Shown here piece by piece: positions 22,785 through 34,060 of a stretch of DNA of 64,000 bases. The notes beneath the pieces were generated by a model. The model saw only the letters and a list, made by a program, of their open reading frames with translations, had not been told where the DNA came from and did not search any database. The stretch comes from Sycobia sp. Sy_11 (Eukaryota > Arthropoda > Insecta > Hymenoptera > Epichrysomallidae): the NCBI GenBank assembly GCA_018907035.1, contig JACCIC010000207.1:386001-450000 (forward strand), read 5' to 3'. Numbering within the stretch: position 1 is the first letter of the stretch; the number at the start of each line of letters is the position of its first letter. The translations under genes were made by a program, and so were the position numbers.

Positions 22785-23095
22785 GGGAGTTGTCGTTAGC
22801 CTCTGAGGGATCCGCATGTCCGTTCTCGGGAGCCCCCAGGCTTAACTCTAGCTGAGGTATAGGTCGAAGCAAGACCCTTTGAGGATCCTGCTGGGGTGGT
22901 TACTTTTATAGCTCAAGAGGCGGTTTGCCAGATCAGCCAAATTCCACCACCATGCTGCGCCCAAAGGCGAGCCGCCCACCACCCACAGCCATTGCCGGGT
23001 CAGCTGCCAAAAACCCCCGAACGAGCCCCCACACTGGTCGATAGGGCATCCGACAAGGTGATGACCCCATCATGATAACCCCTGGTGGGGAAGCA
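22785..23095. other. GC-rich segment of unknown origin
   Basis: Markedly GC-rich DNA containing AACCCCTGGTGGGGAAGCAG, a small stem. It resembles an untranslated region of a retroelement more than coding sequence. No match to other parts of the window. Confidence 0.4.
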
Positions 23096-23454
23096 GCCAG
23101 ATACACTATTACGCAATGCACGCCCCGAAATCAAACGACTTGACGAATTCCTGGAATTGGTCAAAGTGGTCGAATTCGCTTGGGAGTGTAAAAAATGTTA
23201 CCATACTACTCCTTCGCTATATAAGACTATTTTACGCGAAGCTGCATATAAATCGCTGAACTCTAAGTAGGCGAAAGCAAAGTATTTACTTCAGTTCCTC
23301 ATGACCATTCAGGCCAAAAGATGAGGCTCGATCCTGGATTGGCCACAAGTACTTGAGACAGTAGGTCGAATGGGGTCAAAGTTCCGACAGGTAGGAACAT
23401 CTTGCTGATCATCTACTTCTCATGTAGAAGGCCTTCGAAACCGAAGCGCCAACC

Positions 23455-23733
23455 ATGGAAGCGGATAACCGCAAAGAAAAAATCGACTTATTAGAAAGAA
23501 CTATCAGTCCAGAGTATGCCAAGGAGCATACCTATCTGAGCTTGGTACTAGAGGATTCAAGGAACTCCCCGCTTTATGTCACGAGTCAGGTCGAACTACC
23601 GTTCGAATTAGCAGGAATCACGCGCGATGCATTGGTCGCTGTAATGCCAAACGTGGAAATAGATTGCTATCTAGATGCCAATTTTGCACGTGCGTTCGGA
23701 ACCATACATAACGAAATTATTAACCACACTTAA
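23455..23733 (+). pseudogene. Gypsy protease-to-RT linker frame (92 codons open)
   Basis: The longest open piece of this Gypsy remnant. PLYVTSQVELPFELAG and MPNVEIDCYLDANFARAFGT resemble the end of the aspartic protease region (L-G-x-D-F-x-R-x-F-G in relatives). The catalytic DTG is not visible. The start codon given by the frame is probably internal. Confidence 0.55.
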
Positions 23734-24745
23734 CGAAATTCAATGTCTGGCACAGTGATGATTGACAGTCAGCTTATCTTCTGAAACGGACGAACTACTC
23801 TAGAGGAATCTATTCTGAAAGTACGGAAGAAAATAGTGGTTCTGATCTAACCAATGAATTCTCCAGGTTAGAGTCCATTATTCTCGCGGATATAATACCG
23901 GCAGAAGCGGCAGCAGTTGAAGAAGGTACTTGACGAGATCCTACTGGCGGGAGAAGTACCATTGGGATGTACGATTTGGGCAGAGTATGTTATAGATGTA
24001 GGAAATGTTCGTCCTATACATCAAAAGGCTTACCCAGTATCTAAGAAAAAGCAAGGATGAATGCATTCTCAAATTAAAGAGATGCTAGGGGTTGGAACAG
24101 TTGAACGATCCACTAGTGATTGATCAATCGCAGTGGTGATGGTACGAACGCGCAACAGGAAATATAGATTTTGTATCGATTTCGAAAAGTAAATTTGCGG
24201 TCAGATAGATATATTTCGCTATAGATGATATTATGTGTTTAGATATATATCAGTGCATATCATCAAATACCATTTCAACTGAAATCTAAACGGATTATGG
24301 CGTTCACGGTACTAGGAATGGGATTGTTCGAGTTCACAAGTGTGCCTTTCGGTCTGTTGAACGCTGAAATTATTTTAACGATTGATAGATTGAGTAATTA
24401 AACCAGATCTCGAGATTACTCGTACTTACCAGCTTTCTCGTATCTCGATAATATGATCATTGTGAGAGAATCGTTCGAAAAGCATTTAGACTGAATACCT
24501 CGTGCTCTAGCTGAGTATCTGAAGCTGGATTGACGATTAATCGAGAGTCTTTTGACATTCTGAAATTAAGTATTTAGGTGTTCTCCTTAATTGAGTGAGA
24601 TTACATTCTTAGGCGCTTCCTCAGTATGGTAGCGTGATATAGAAAGTTTTTGAAAGTCTTCGCCACTAGTGCTGAATCCACTCACGCACCTGACTCATAA
24701 AGACTGCAAGACTACTCTCAAGCCGAAAGAAATTATTCGGTAACA

Positions 24746-24746
24746 A

Positions 24747-24779
<33 letters not shown>

Positions 24780-24787
24780 CAGAGAAA

Positions 24788-24833
<46 letters not shown>

Positions 24834-24836
24834 GAG
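24746..24836. repeat. (GA)n microsatellite inside Gypsy RNase H codons
   Basis: About 90 bp of GA with AAAG and ACAG interruptions. Left flank encodes NYSVTK; right flank resumes with ECVLLS then, one frame over, AIDTFQPHMDGY. The tract therefore replaces or expands the conserved V-T-E-K-E-C codons. Confidence 0.85.
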
Positions 24837-24995
24837 TGTGTGCTTTTGTCGTGAGGGCTATTGATACATTCCAACCTCATATGGACGGATATCATTTTGG
24901 CATCGCTACGGAACAGACTGGTCTGATGTGGATTCGTACGATGCAGGACCCTACCGGTAGGCTCACTCGATGGGCCCTTATAGTCATAGTAGTTC

Positions 24996-25300
24996 TGTTT
25001 TTGACTACTAATTTATTAACAAGTTCTTTCTGCGTCTGAGCTGAGTTTTCGTCCCATAATGATTGCAGTTCACTATCTTCAAACTTTTTCGGTTGTCTAG
25101 AACGTTCTTTATTATTAACATCAGTATATTCATTTCTGAACAACTGAAACCATTCTTGAAGCAATCGATAAGTTTTTTAAAAGCAAAATAGTGCAAAATT
25201 ACTTTTTCACTGATCACAAAATTAGAATGTTTACACAAATGACGGCGCTTATTAACTGAATTATTGATAAATGCCAAAAATAAGAAATAAATACTAGCAT
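24996..25300 (-). pseudogene. Mariner-like transposase N-terminal fragment
   Basis: Minus strand: an N-terminal helix region (NKRRHLCKHSNFVISEKVIL, about 25255-25190), then after frame changes WFQLFRNEYTDVNNKERSRQ and PKKFEDSELQSLWDENSAQT (about 25155-25035). The pattern W-F-x-x-F-x-x-x-x-x-D-V-x-x-K-E-R-S-x-x-P is the usual mariner linker between DNA-binding helices. The catalytic domain is missing. It abuts the Gypsy RNase H remnant. Confidence 0.75.
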
Positions 25301-25830
25301 CTAACTTTTCGTACTACTTATATCGCCATCTAGATGTGAAGGTCGGAAACGAAGTTCGCCTGCTAATATGTACAGGGAGATCGTTTTTTGTATAGACAAC
25401 AACATCGTCAGGATTTCATTTCTTCTAAATGAAGAGAAAAAGAGAAGAAAAAAAGGAAAGTATATAGATCGTGATTCGATTTCTGGAAAACGAAAGTATA
25501 TATATCGTACATATATCGCGAGTCGATTTCTGGAAAGTAGCAGTTGATAGAGAAAAAGGGCAATAATGGCATGATATTAATGACATGACAACCGAGATAT
25601 TTAATAACGTTGGAGCATAATTGAGGTATCGCGGAGATATCATGATTCAACTCGCTGATGGATTCAAGTACCAGAACTGATAAATAAATGCAAATGCGTA
25701 AATGTTACTCGCGGTCTGCATGGGCCGCTCATGGAGGAAACGGACATTTCGGATCGATTAACTAGAGAGTGGATCCGAGCTCAAGGTTATTAGAGGCACA
25801 TTACTTAATTTTCTCCTTCTTTGCTGAGAG
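25301..25830. other. Stretch without recognised gene
   Basis: Contains a short direct duplication around 25470-25540 (TTTCTGGAAA with ATATATATCG). No family motif. Confidence 0.5.
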
Positions 25831-25950
25831 AGAGAGCAACGGAGAGAGAGATAGAGAAGAGAATGAGAAAGAGAGAGAGAGAGAGAGAGTGAGAGAGGAG
25901 CAGAAGGGAAGAGAGAGAGATAGAGAGAAAGAGAGCGAGACAGTGTGAGA
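25828..25950. repeat. (GA)n microsatellite
   Basis: Imperfect GA tract. Long minus-strand serine/leucine ORFs across it are artefacts. Confidence 0.9.
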
Positions 25951-28280
25951 GAGTTACCTTTCAGATTACCTTTTTGTACACGAGTTTCTGGCGTAGATAC
26001 GCCATATGATACTTTAAGTCTCATCATTGTGCTACTTTAATGAACCGTACTAATTTTGAGGCATTCTCAATTGGTAATGATTGTGTTTGCTTCATTGAGA
26101 GCTCTCTTATAAATTTGTATATTTTTTTTCACCTTCGCCCCTTTCTTAGACATGAGTATCTTCCGCGGAATAGAATTTCTTGTTCAAGTTTTTGCTACCT
26201 CGCTATTTGTTTTGGCAACCATAATAATGGGATCGCTCTGTGATCCATTTCTTTATTAAGATTTGCTTTCGGTTTTTACTTATTCAACTTAGATTGATTG
26301 ATATGATATTATGTGATTTCGATTAAAGATTTCTTCGTTCAAGATTATCATCAGAAAGAAAGAGTTATAGGGTGGGGGAGAGAAATTACTATTTTGTCTT
26401 CAAATATATAAAAATCTTGAAGGCAAACTACTTCAAAGAAGATATATATTATAATGTATCATTTGGATTCCCGATCATCTGTAAGAAAGAAAAATTTCAA
26501 AAACTTCACTAAATTCTCCATCAATATTAATTCACTTAATTCCCCCATCAATTACCAGGACACACAGAGCTCCACTTTGTACAGAAAAATATTTTACCCC
26601 GACCAAAAATCAACTTTCTCTGTGTATATATAACTAGAAAAGCGCAGCGACTCAATTTTTTCTCTCTTCCTTTTGTGAAGCAGGAATTCGTTCGTTCTTA
26701 GACTCTTTATATATCTAGCATTGAATTATTAGTTCAATCCAGCTGATTAACGGATCGTACTGAGATGGAATTTAAGACGTGTTTATAGTTCATCTAAAAA
26801 AGAAAAAACTTCTTCGTGTACTTATACCTCTTCTTCAGGAATATAATTTTCTTTTGACTAACAATGAAAGTGATTTCATGCATTATGAATACCTGCTGAT
26901 AAATATTTCTTTAAGCTCAATTTAGTGAAAGAATAAGCTAATGGTTTGTACTCTAATTTTAACAGAATATCCGTGGATTTATTGACAAAACCGTTAAATT
27001 TTGGAGCTCAGGCGGGATAGTTAACTTGGTTCTTTACGATAAGATAGAAAGTTATAAGGTTATTAAACCACATACTTATAAATTATATGTTTGTGAATAA
27101 GTAAATAACGGATTATTGACAAAACTGCTTTTGTGGGTCATTAGCAAATCACAAATCCATAAATTAAAGTAAACATTTGTGTTCACTTTTTGCTCTAAAA
27201 AGTATATTTTAAATGTGTATGTAAATATGTACGTGTGTATATGAGTATGAGTGTCTATGTTTATGTTTGTATATGTATTTATGTGTATACATATGTGTGT
27301 GTATATATATAGACCTTGCATGTAAATATATGTATGCGTGACTGTATATGCATTATATACATATACATATACTTATATAATGTTACTTGTATATAATGAA
27401 ATGTATATAGAAAGTGATAATAATTGTGACGGCATGGGTCGTGTGTTTATATTTGTTACACGAGCGCGGAGAGGTTCGGGCCTCGTAAAGATCTTAAAAA
27501 GAAGCAGATTGTCGCGAGCTTTAGTCGAGCGAGGTGTAACTCCTGAAATTATATTTTCTGTCGATACCTATATTGTATTTATTGTCTGTAATTATTATAC
27601 GAATTTAAGTATATAGATTTTTGCGTTGTGGCAAGTGTTTCTGCTCTGGAGTGCGAGTGTGTGTTGCCCTGACTGGCGAATAATTGGTAAAAGGCCTAGA
27701 TCGTCTACTATGAACCTCGCATGAACCTGTATCAAAGCAGTTACGCTAGCGTTGACAAAGGGCAGGAAAACTACTGGTCTTTGCCGTGTTCGCTTAACTT
27801 CGTCTCGTTTTCCTTCGTTTGACCTCCTTTTTCTCGCTCTCAGGCGATGACACACTGCTCTGAGCCTCGATTGGCTCACAGACATGGGTCCGTACTGCAA
27901 AAACTATAAAAAATGGACCTACATGAATATTAATATTTACACATAACTTTTCCTTGCCGATATCATGCTGCTAATATGAGCAGTTATATCTGGGACACGG
28001 TGTATATAAAGCTCATATATAGAACATTGATTGCCGTTTGCTTTCGTTAGCTTTCTTTATATAAACCTAGTTTAATTTTAATTTGTATTTTTATTCTTAG
28101 TATTTAGTCACATTAATAATCTTACTCTTTAGTATATAGTTTATCTTTAGTTGTAAATACCATTTCAAATTGTGGGTCCATTGTCATCTCTGTTTATATC
28201 AGGATACATCTAGAATTACGTAAGTCATCAACGCTTACAGTGTGACTAAGAAATTTGATACTTATCCATAAACTGTTTTC
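25951..28280. other. No gene recognised; GC-richer block at 27425-27900
   Basis: Mostly AT-rich. The block 27425-27900 is GC-richer (TGTTACACGAGCGCGGAGAG near 27455) and lies upstream of the BEL pol, so it may be LTR or leader of that element. No paired LTR found. A TATATAAAGCTCATATATA promoter-like sequence is at about 28002. Confidence 0.4.
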
Positions 28281-28454
28281 CTTATTGAAATCTTGAACAT
28301 TTCTTTATCGAAAGACCTTTAGTCATTAAAATTCCATCCATTAATTTAAAAAAGTTAACGGCGTTGCAACAGGCACGTTTGATTGAGATTGAATTTATTT
28401 TCTCGCGTTTAAGGGAACGCACGACCGATGCTTTGAATAAACGAACTACGAAAA

Positions 28455-29600
28455 TTTTGGGATTTAGAAGAAATATCTGTATCCTCGCGTACTTTAAAGC
28501 CCGAACGTGAATTCTATGAAAAATTATTCGTAGAAACACATATGCGTACTCAAGACGGACGTTATATTGTGAGGTTGCCTTTGAAATCGGAAATACCAAA
28601 AGTAGCAACGGAAACTTGTAACATGGCTCTCAAATCTTTATCACAGATTCTTTATCATGTGTCCCATGATCAAAGATTAAAAATCGCTTATAATGAATTT
28701 ATGGAGACATATGAAAGAGATCGCTTATAATGAATTTATTGAGACATATGGAGACACATGTGGCGAATAACTGACAATGAAATAAATAATAGACGGGCAT
28801 GGTATTTATCTCACCATGCTGTCGTGTAGGAATCTCTAACGAATTAGAAATTACACGTAGTTTTCGATGCGTCTTGGAAGCACTCGCAATCACTGTCTAA
28901 ATAAGTTCAGGGCCGGCATTACAAAGCGATTTATCATTAATTTTATTAAATTGGCGTAAATATCGCTTTGCATTCACTGCCGAGATTATTAAAATGTTTA
29001 GGCAGATTCGTGTTCATCCAGAAGATCAGGGACTGCAGCCGAACGTGTGGTTATCTGATTCCGATATGCCTGCTTTACATTGTAGATTCAATACAGTTAC
29101 GAATGGAACTGCTTGTGCTCCATTTTTATCGATAAGAACTCTCTTACAGTTAGCGAGTGACGAGCGGATGCGGATATCCACTTGGAGCTTGATGTCTTGA
29201 GGAAAACAGAAACGTTAACGACACATTCTATGGCACGGATAAGCTTTTAGATGAATGGGCGGCAAATGATACATCTCTCCTACCTACACAAAACACTAAC
29301 GATCATAATAATCTTGCTAAAGCAATAAATGCGAATGAATCAGTGAACACTTGAAGAGTAAAATGGAATCCTGATTTAGACATATTTATTTTTAATATGC
29401 AAAATTTAAAAACGGCAAACATATTTACGAAACGCTGTATATTATCGACTATCGCGCGCTTATACGTTCAGCTTGGCTGGCTTGCTCCAATAATTATAAC
29501 CGCCAAAATTATTATGCAGGATATATGGATAAGTAAATGCGAATGGGACGATATACCGCCAAAATATATATGTGAAAAATGACTGATCATTATCTAATTT
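28455..29600 (+). pseudogene. BEL/Pao reverse transcriptase region, broken
   Basis: Signatures in order: FWDLEEISVSS (28455), HMRTQDGRYIVRLPLK (28540-28585), YLSHHAV and VVFDASWKHSQSLS after a frameshift (28810-28895), FRQIRVHPEDQ (29000-29030), TVTNGTACAPFLSIRTLLQLA (29090-29150), VKWNPDLDIF (about 29358-29388), TKRCILSTIARLY (29430-29470), GWLAPIIITAKI. These are the BEL/Pao RT order. The YVDD segment, expected between about 29150 and 29250, is lost. Several stops. Confidence 0.85.
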
Positions 29601-29781
29601 GACGATGCTCTCAATCGGTCGCTGGTTGGGAACTGCGTCGTTATATGAGAATAATATATATTCTATGGTTAATAACTAACATTTTTAATTGGTTAATATA
29701 ATTCCGTGATTTATATTAGAATAATAGATTGCGATAATATTCGTGTATCTCTGTTGTCAATAGAATCAAAAGTAGCCCCGG

Positions 29782-31743
29782 TTTGGTCGTGCTGCTTTGT
29801 AACGTTGCGCGGCCTTCGGCTCGTTACGTACTTCACTTACCGCCTTTTCTTCTCCTAAGTGCTTCCAGGGCGGGAACTCGGGCTGATATGCATACAGGTT
29901 TCTTATTGCATAATTTTACCTAGATATGTATATGTGAATATTTGGTTCGACTACTACAGCAAAGAAAAGATATTCCGCATTCTATTTCACAACTGGTTTT
30001 ATTGCAGAATAAAATTACATTTTATTAATCTTGGCGTCCGCCATAATTTCGCGCTCTCTCGCATACGCTCGCAAAAAAACCCTTACTTTCCTCCCCCTTT
30101 TTGGTGGCCACCGCTGCCTAAATTTCCCCGCGTACCCCTTTCCCCGCTCGCACAATATACATCAAATATAAATAGTTCAAGTTAAGGGCGCGCAGGCCCA
30201 CTCACCCGCTACCGCTAAGTATAGACGAGGGCGTCGCCTCGTGCGCTCGCTGCTGCTAGTCGCCTTCGCTTCCGAGGTGATTCTCCCCTGGAGAGAGAGA
30301 GATCGACCGGCTCAAATCTTTAGTCCGTACTTTCACCACACTCCGCACTTTTGAGTCCACGTCCTTAATTAACTCGCACTGCTTCCGACACCCGTACGTA
30401 CACCTTCGCGTGACCTCCTTCCGTCTTCCTATTTAACACCGAGAAACTTCACAACATTTCTTATCGCAATGGCCGCGGCACGTGGTTGTTCAACCGCTTT
30501 TCAAAATCTTCTGAAGTTCTTCTTGATCTTCACCTCCGATTCTCCAATCGCAGCTCTTCTTTTCGCCATCCTCCAATTATCAGCCTTCTTCCCCAATTTG
30601 CACCAATTATCGTGCGTCTTCTTCGATCCGCGCCAATCTCGGGCTCTTCCGTCATCTTCATACCGTTTCGACCGACATTATCGGTCTGCAATGTCTGGTT
30701 TTCTGACTTGTGTCGCGCGCCAATTTCAAATTTATCCGGGAGATATATCTATATATATCTATATATATATCCCTGTTGGTAGTTCGGTGCGGCGCCGCTA
30801 AGAGCGGTGGCGCTGTTGGCCGCTCCTTCTCCGCGGCGACTTCCGTCTTCACGTTGGCTGCTACTTCCAGTGCGGTCGTCTGCAGTGCGGACGTCGCACG
30901 CTGTGTATCTCCGACTCTCACTAATCTTGTTGCGTTTTTTTCAGCGTCTCCACGCGCCCTTCCTGCTAGTTGAGCTGACATCGTTGAGCTCGATTGTCGT
31001 TGCTGCTTCCTTTTTTTTTGTGTGTGCGGCTTCTTTGCGTTCGTTCGAGCAGCGGCCCATGCGGCGTCCAGTATGTTGCACGTAACCTGGTGCGGCCACG
31101 TGTCTTCAAATCTTGACTTCTCGCTTGCGGTGTCTACATGGCTTTTGGAACTTTGCCACGTATGCTTGTTTATATTTTTTTTCTTTTCTTTTATCTATTT
31201 AAGTTAGTATTTCTACTCGCGTCTACTTTGCAATTTCATTATCGCATTTACCCGTTTCGAGGTTATGTTATCTCTCTCTCTCTCTCTCACTTCTTGTTTA
31301 CTTCTATATATCTCTCTTTTCTCTCTCTGCCTACCTTCTTCTGCATGTATCTCAGTCTTCATTTATATTTCTCTCCGTACGTGTATTTTTTTTTTTATAC
31401 ATCTCTGGATGCATATTTGACTTTTATTTCTCTCCTTATATCTGCTTTTCCTTCTCTGCATATGCTTTTCTTTACATCCCTTTCTATATGTCTGTTTCTT
31501 TCTTTCTCGGCATACATATTTTACCTTTATGTCTCTCTTACTATCTTCTTTCCCTTCTCTGCCTATGCTTTTCTTTATATCTATTTATATATGTATGTTT
31601 TTTCGTTTCTCGACATGCATATTCTATTTTTATTTCTCTCCTTATATCTTCTTTCTATGCGAATACCTTCTATTTGTTCACAGCATTCCTATAGCTTTTC
31701 TCGCTACTTTTATTTTTATCTTTTATTTATTATTATTTTCCTT
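29782..31743. other. ~1.96-kb foreign segment splitting the BEL pol
   Basis: Composition differs from the BEL pol: a GC-rich block (29790-30460), a second GC-rich block (30770-31100) and a pyrimidine-rich block (31140-31740). Read on minus, 30456-29798 begins TGTTGTGAAG, contains AATAAA motifs and ends GTTACA, so an LTR is possible. The right border reads as a good 3' splice site (pyrimidine tract, TTTGCAG, then ATT). The left border starts GTTTGG. Frames such as 30469-30801 and 31138-31788 match nothing and look like composition effects. Confidence 0.45.
31420..31660 (+). repeat. ~103-bp pyrimidine-rich tandem repeat, about 2.4 units
   Basis: The block TTTATTTCTCTCCTTATATC recurs with 103-bp spacing (phase points at 31427, 31530, 31633), together with TATGCTTTTCTTTA and TTTCTCGGCATACATATT blocks. 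A looser earlier unit may begin near 31325. The 216-codon frame over it is a repeat translation. Confidence 0.75.
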
Positions 31744-32205
31744 TGCAGATTCTGGCTGCTACAATTCCCATTGCAGCTTTGCTCGTGAAACTTATTCAGC
31801 ATATAGATAAATTAAATTTTTTTGTTTCTATGACTCTATTTGCGTGTTTGGACAGTCACGTAGTTTTGATGTGTCTTCGAAAACATCTCTGTCGCTGGAA
31901 AACTTTTGTAGCCAATAGAGTATCTTACATTCAGACTGCATTACCTTCAGCTACATGGAAATATGTGCATACAAAAAGCAATCCATCTGGCCGCGCTACT
32001 TGTGGTTGTAGACCAACAAAATTAATTGATTAATTAAGGAGCCGTAGCGAGCTCGAAACGTTGGACAAGTCTTCAATTAGATTAGTCTACGGGGGAAAAT
32101 TAATTGATAATGATCTGTGGTGGCACGGACCGATCTGGCTCTCGCAGCCTATTGTGCCTTGCGCGGAAACAGTGTCAGCGCAGATCCTATACGTTCAAAA
32201 GCAAC
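31744..32205 (+). pseudogene. BEL/Pao RNase H end, carrying a Penelope insertion
   Basis: TLFACLDSHVVLMCLRKH (about 31830-31885), RWKTFVANRVSYIQTALPSA (31895-31955), CGCRPTKLID up to 32030, then after the insertion NDLWWHGPIWLSQP (32109-32150) and PCAETVSAQI. RWKTFVANRV and LWWHGP-WL are classic BEL/Pao motifs. Removing 32031-32108 restores one continuous reading frame over the junction, which supports the insertion boundaries. Confidence 0.85.
32018..32108 (+). mobile_element. 65-bp Penelope-like insertion with 13-bp target-site duplication
   Basis: The insert 32031-32095 is flanked by AAAATTAATTGAT at 32018-32030 and 32096-32108. From about 32038 it matches the Penelope-like end at 62344-62473 (GAGCCGTAGCGAGCTCGAAA...CTACGGGGG) with one or two mismatches, but lacks the 72 bases 62387-62458 exactly at GT...AG borders. 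It is therefore a spliced, severely truncated copy. Confidence 0.88.
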
Positions 32206-32454
32206 ATAATGTCCTCTCAGGGCAAAGCAAATCAAAGTCACAACGACAACTAGCGCATAGCAACACAGAGGGAGACACAAATGCGCATGACAAGACATCC
32301 ACCAAACCTACCAGGGATTGCTTGGAGGTCCCAGCACATGCTGCAGACTTCTATGAAACTATCAAAGTCGTCCTCAAAACATCAGAGGACCCTGCGCTTA
32401 AGGGTTCGCTAGCTCCAAAGAGTTAATGGTGGTCATATCGGAGATGGCCATTAG

Positions 32455-33400
32455 ATGTGCTCGCGCAGAGGCAAAGTCGCTTTGCATGAGCTGGCTGCAA
32501 AGAAAGAGACTAAGGGACAACAGACATATGCAACTGTGGTCTCCAAGAGCAATAATAGCAACAACAACAGCTCAACTTTAAGGCAAAAAGCTGAAAGCAG
32601 ACTGGTCGCTCCAAAGGCCCAGGTTACCAAAGCCATTATAAAGCCACCACCAAAGGTGGTCTTACTGAAACCCAGGGACGTGAAAAAAATCTCTTCCACA
32701 GGAAAGTCAAAGGAAGTCATGCAAAAGACTTTCAACCCTAGGGTAGCCAAGGTTCAGATAAAGAATCTGAGGGAGAGCAGTAAAGGTATCCTTGTGGAAA
32801 CGGCAACTGACGCGTTGGAAAAGCTTAAGTCATCCAAAAGCCTGACCGACTTATTCGAAATAGAAGCCCCAACAGGGGGAAAGCCGAGACTCATCGTCTA
32901 CGACGTGCCCAAGGACATGTCGCCAGACGAAGTGTGCTCGGCTATATACGAGCAAAACGAGGGTCTAGCCTCCTCGTCAGAAGAGTTCTCCGAATTTCAA
33001 ACCCCGCTTCAAAACAGGCAAGAGAAGCAACACTGCAACAAACTGAGTGGTAAAAGTCACTCCGGCCATCAGTGCCAAAATATTGGAAAGGAAAAGGTTA
33101 TATATAGAGTGGCTGTCTTGCCGAGTGCAAGACTACCTCAGGGTTACCAGGTGTTACAAGTGCCAGGGCTACCGGCACGTTGCCAAGCACTGTAGATTTG
33201 AACAATGCTGCTCCCACTGCAGTTTAGCGGGACATGCCAGCAAAGATTGCAATAAAAATGATGCAACGCCTAAATGTGTAATTTATAAAAAGGCGAAGAC
33301 AGCATCAAACCAGAGCTCTATCGACACTAAATGTCCAGCATACAAGGCTGCCATGGAGGGATGCCATGGAGTCAACTCCCCGGTTATGGCCAGTAACGTA
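32455..33400 (+). pseudogene. LINE copy C ORF1 with CCHC zinc knuckles
   Basis: A 246-codon open frame (32455-33195) holds the middle of ORF1, with AQVTKAIIKPPPKVVLLKPR and LIVYDVPKDMSPDEV. The knuckles continue in the 33047 frame: CYKCQGYRHVAKHC (33152-33193) and CSHCSLAGHASKDC (about 33212-33250), both with complete C-x2-C-x4-H-x4-C spacing. A third has Cys to Tyr (CVIY). Nucleic-acid binding in the retroelement particle is the known role. Confidence 0.85.
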
Positions 33401-34060
33401 CGAACTAATCGAAGTGGATCTGACCTGCGCTTGGCGCAGCTAAATGCCAGCAGAGAACGCAGGGTCACTCCTGAGATAAGGTCAAAATGTGTGGAAAGAG
33501 AAGTAGACATCCTGCTTCTCCAGGAGCCATACGAGCGCAGTATCCGAATAGAGGGATTCGGGCTGCGCACAACGATGGTATATATGGAAGGGCCCCTGAG
33601 CGGCAATAGCAGTCCTCAACCCCGAGGCGACCGTGCTAAAACTAACGACTTAACAAACACACACTTCGCTGTAGCGGAGGTTAGGCTGCGTTCTTTAACG
33701 ATGTATGTGGTCAGCTGATACTTCCAGCTGAGTCACGATGTAGGGGTACACCTTACACACTTAAGTAAGGTGCTGCATGCACTTTGAGGGAGGATGGTGC
33801 TCATAGGTGTCGGTTCCAATGCCAGATCCTTCCTGTGGGGGTCTGATCGCACTTACCGCAAAGTGGAAGAATTAGACATTTTTACAGCGCAGTGGAATCT
33901 CCTTGTCACCAATGTGCCAGGTAGTATCGCTACCGCCTTCAATGAAGGAAATCTGGACGTAACTCTTGTGACCACGAATCTCGAGACCCTCATCACAGGG
34001 TGGGTCGTCAGAGAGGACTGAACCTCGAGTGATCACAGAACGATCACGTTCTACCTTAAT
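33380..34060 (+). pseudogene. LINE copy C endonuclease, broken
   Basis: LAQLNASRERR and VDILLLQEPYERSIRIEGFG lie in the same 223-codon frame as the zinc knuckles (33047-33718). Here ORF1 and ORF2 are fused in frame, whereas copy A shows the usual overlap with frame change. The frame ends at TGA 33716-33718. The later motif SSDHRTI at about 34027-34047, with catalytic histidine, survives in another frame. Confidence 0.8.

Larger units (their letters stand above)
23096..24995 (+). mobile_element. Ty3/Gypsy retrotransposon remnant (gag end, pro, RT, RNase H)
   Basis: In order: gag end (AYKSLNSKQAKAK, about 23240-23285), close in DNA to the minus-strand sequence at 60430-60330; the protease/linker frame 23455-23733 (VMPNVEIDCYLDANFARAFG); RT fingers (PIHQKAYPVSKKK, 24014-24050; YRFCIDFEK, 24160-24190); palm (FTSVPFGLLNA, 24335-24365; YLDN for YLDD, about 24436); connection (LRRFLSMVA); RNase H start (RNYSVTK, about 24728-24748), a (GA)n expansion, and then RNase H continued (AIDTFQPHMDGYHF and DPTGRLTRWAL to 24985). 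Many stops. It ends abruptly at a mariner fragment. Confidence 0.85.
28440..32205 (+). mobile_element. BEL/Pao LTR retrotransposon pol, interrupted
   Basis: Two pol blocks of one element: protease-RT side 28440-29781 and RNase H side 31744-32205. They join in sense at KVAPV before the gap and ILAATIPIAALLVKL after it, as expected around the E-L-A-A-A-T-L-L region of BEL/Pao. The second block is itself split by a 65-bp Penelope insertion (32031-32095) and ends at LINE copy C near 32211. The integrase and 3' LTR are not found in the window. Inactive. Confidence 0.85.

Noticed and set aside
30469..30981. Three overlapping 98-110-codon frames on both strands
   Set aside because: GC-rich composition with no motif, and mutually overlapping frames; could be LTR or regulatory DNA.
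31138..31810. 216-codon hydrophobic frame resembling a membrane protein
   Set aside because: It spans a 103-bp pyrimidine-rich tandem repeat; Phe/Leu/Ser/Tyr content follows from T/C composition.
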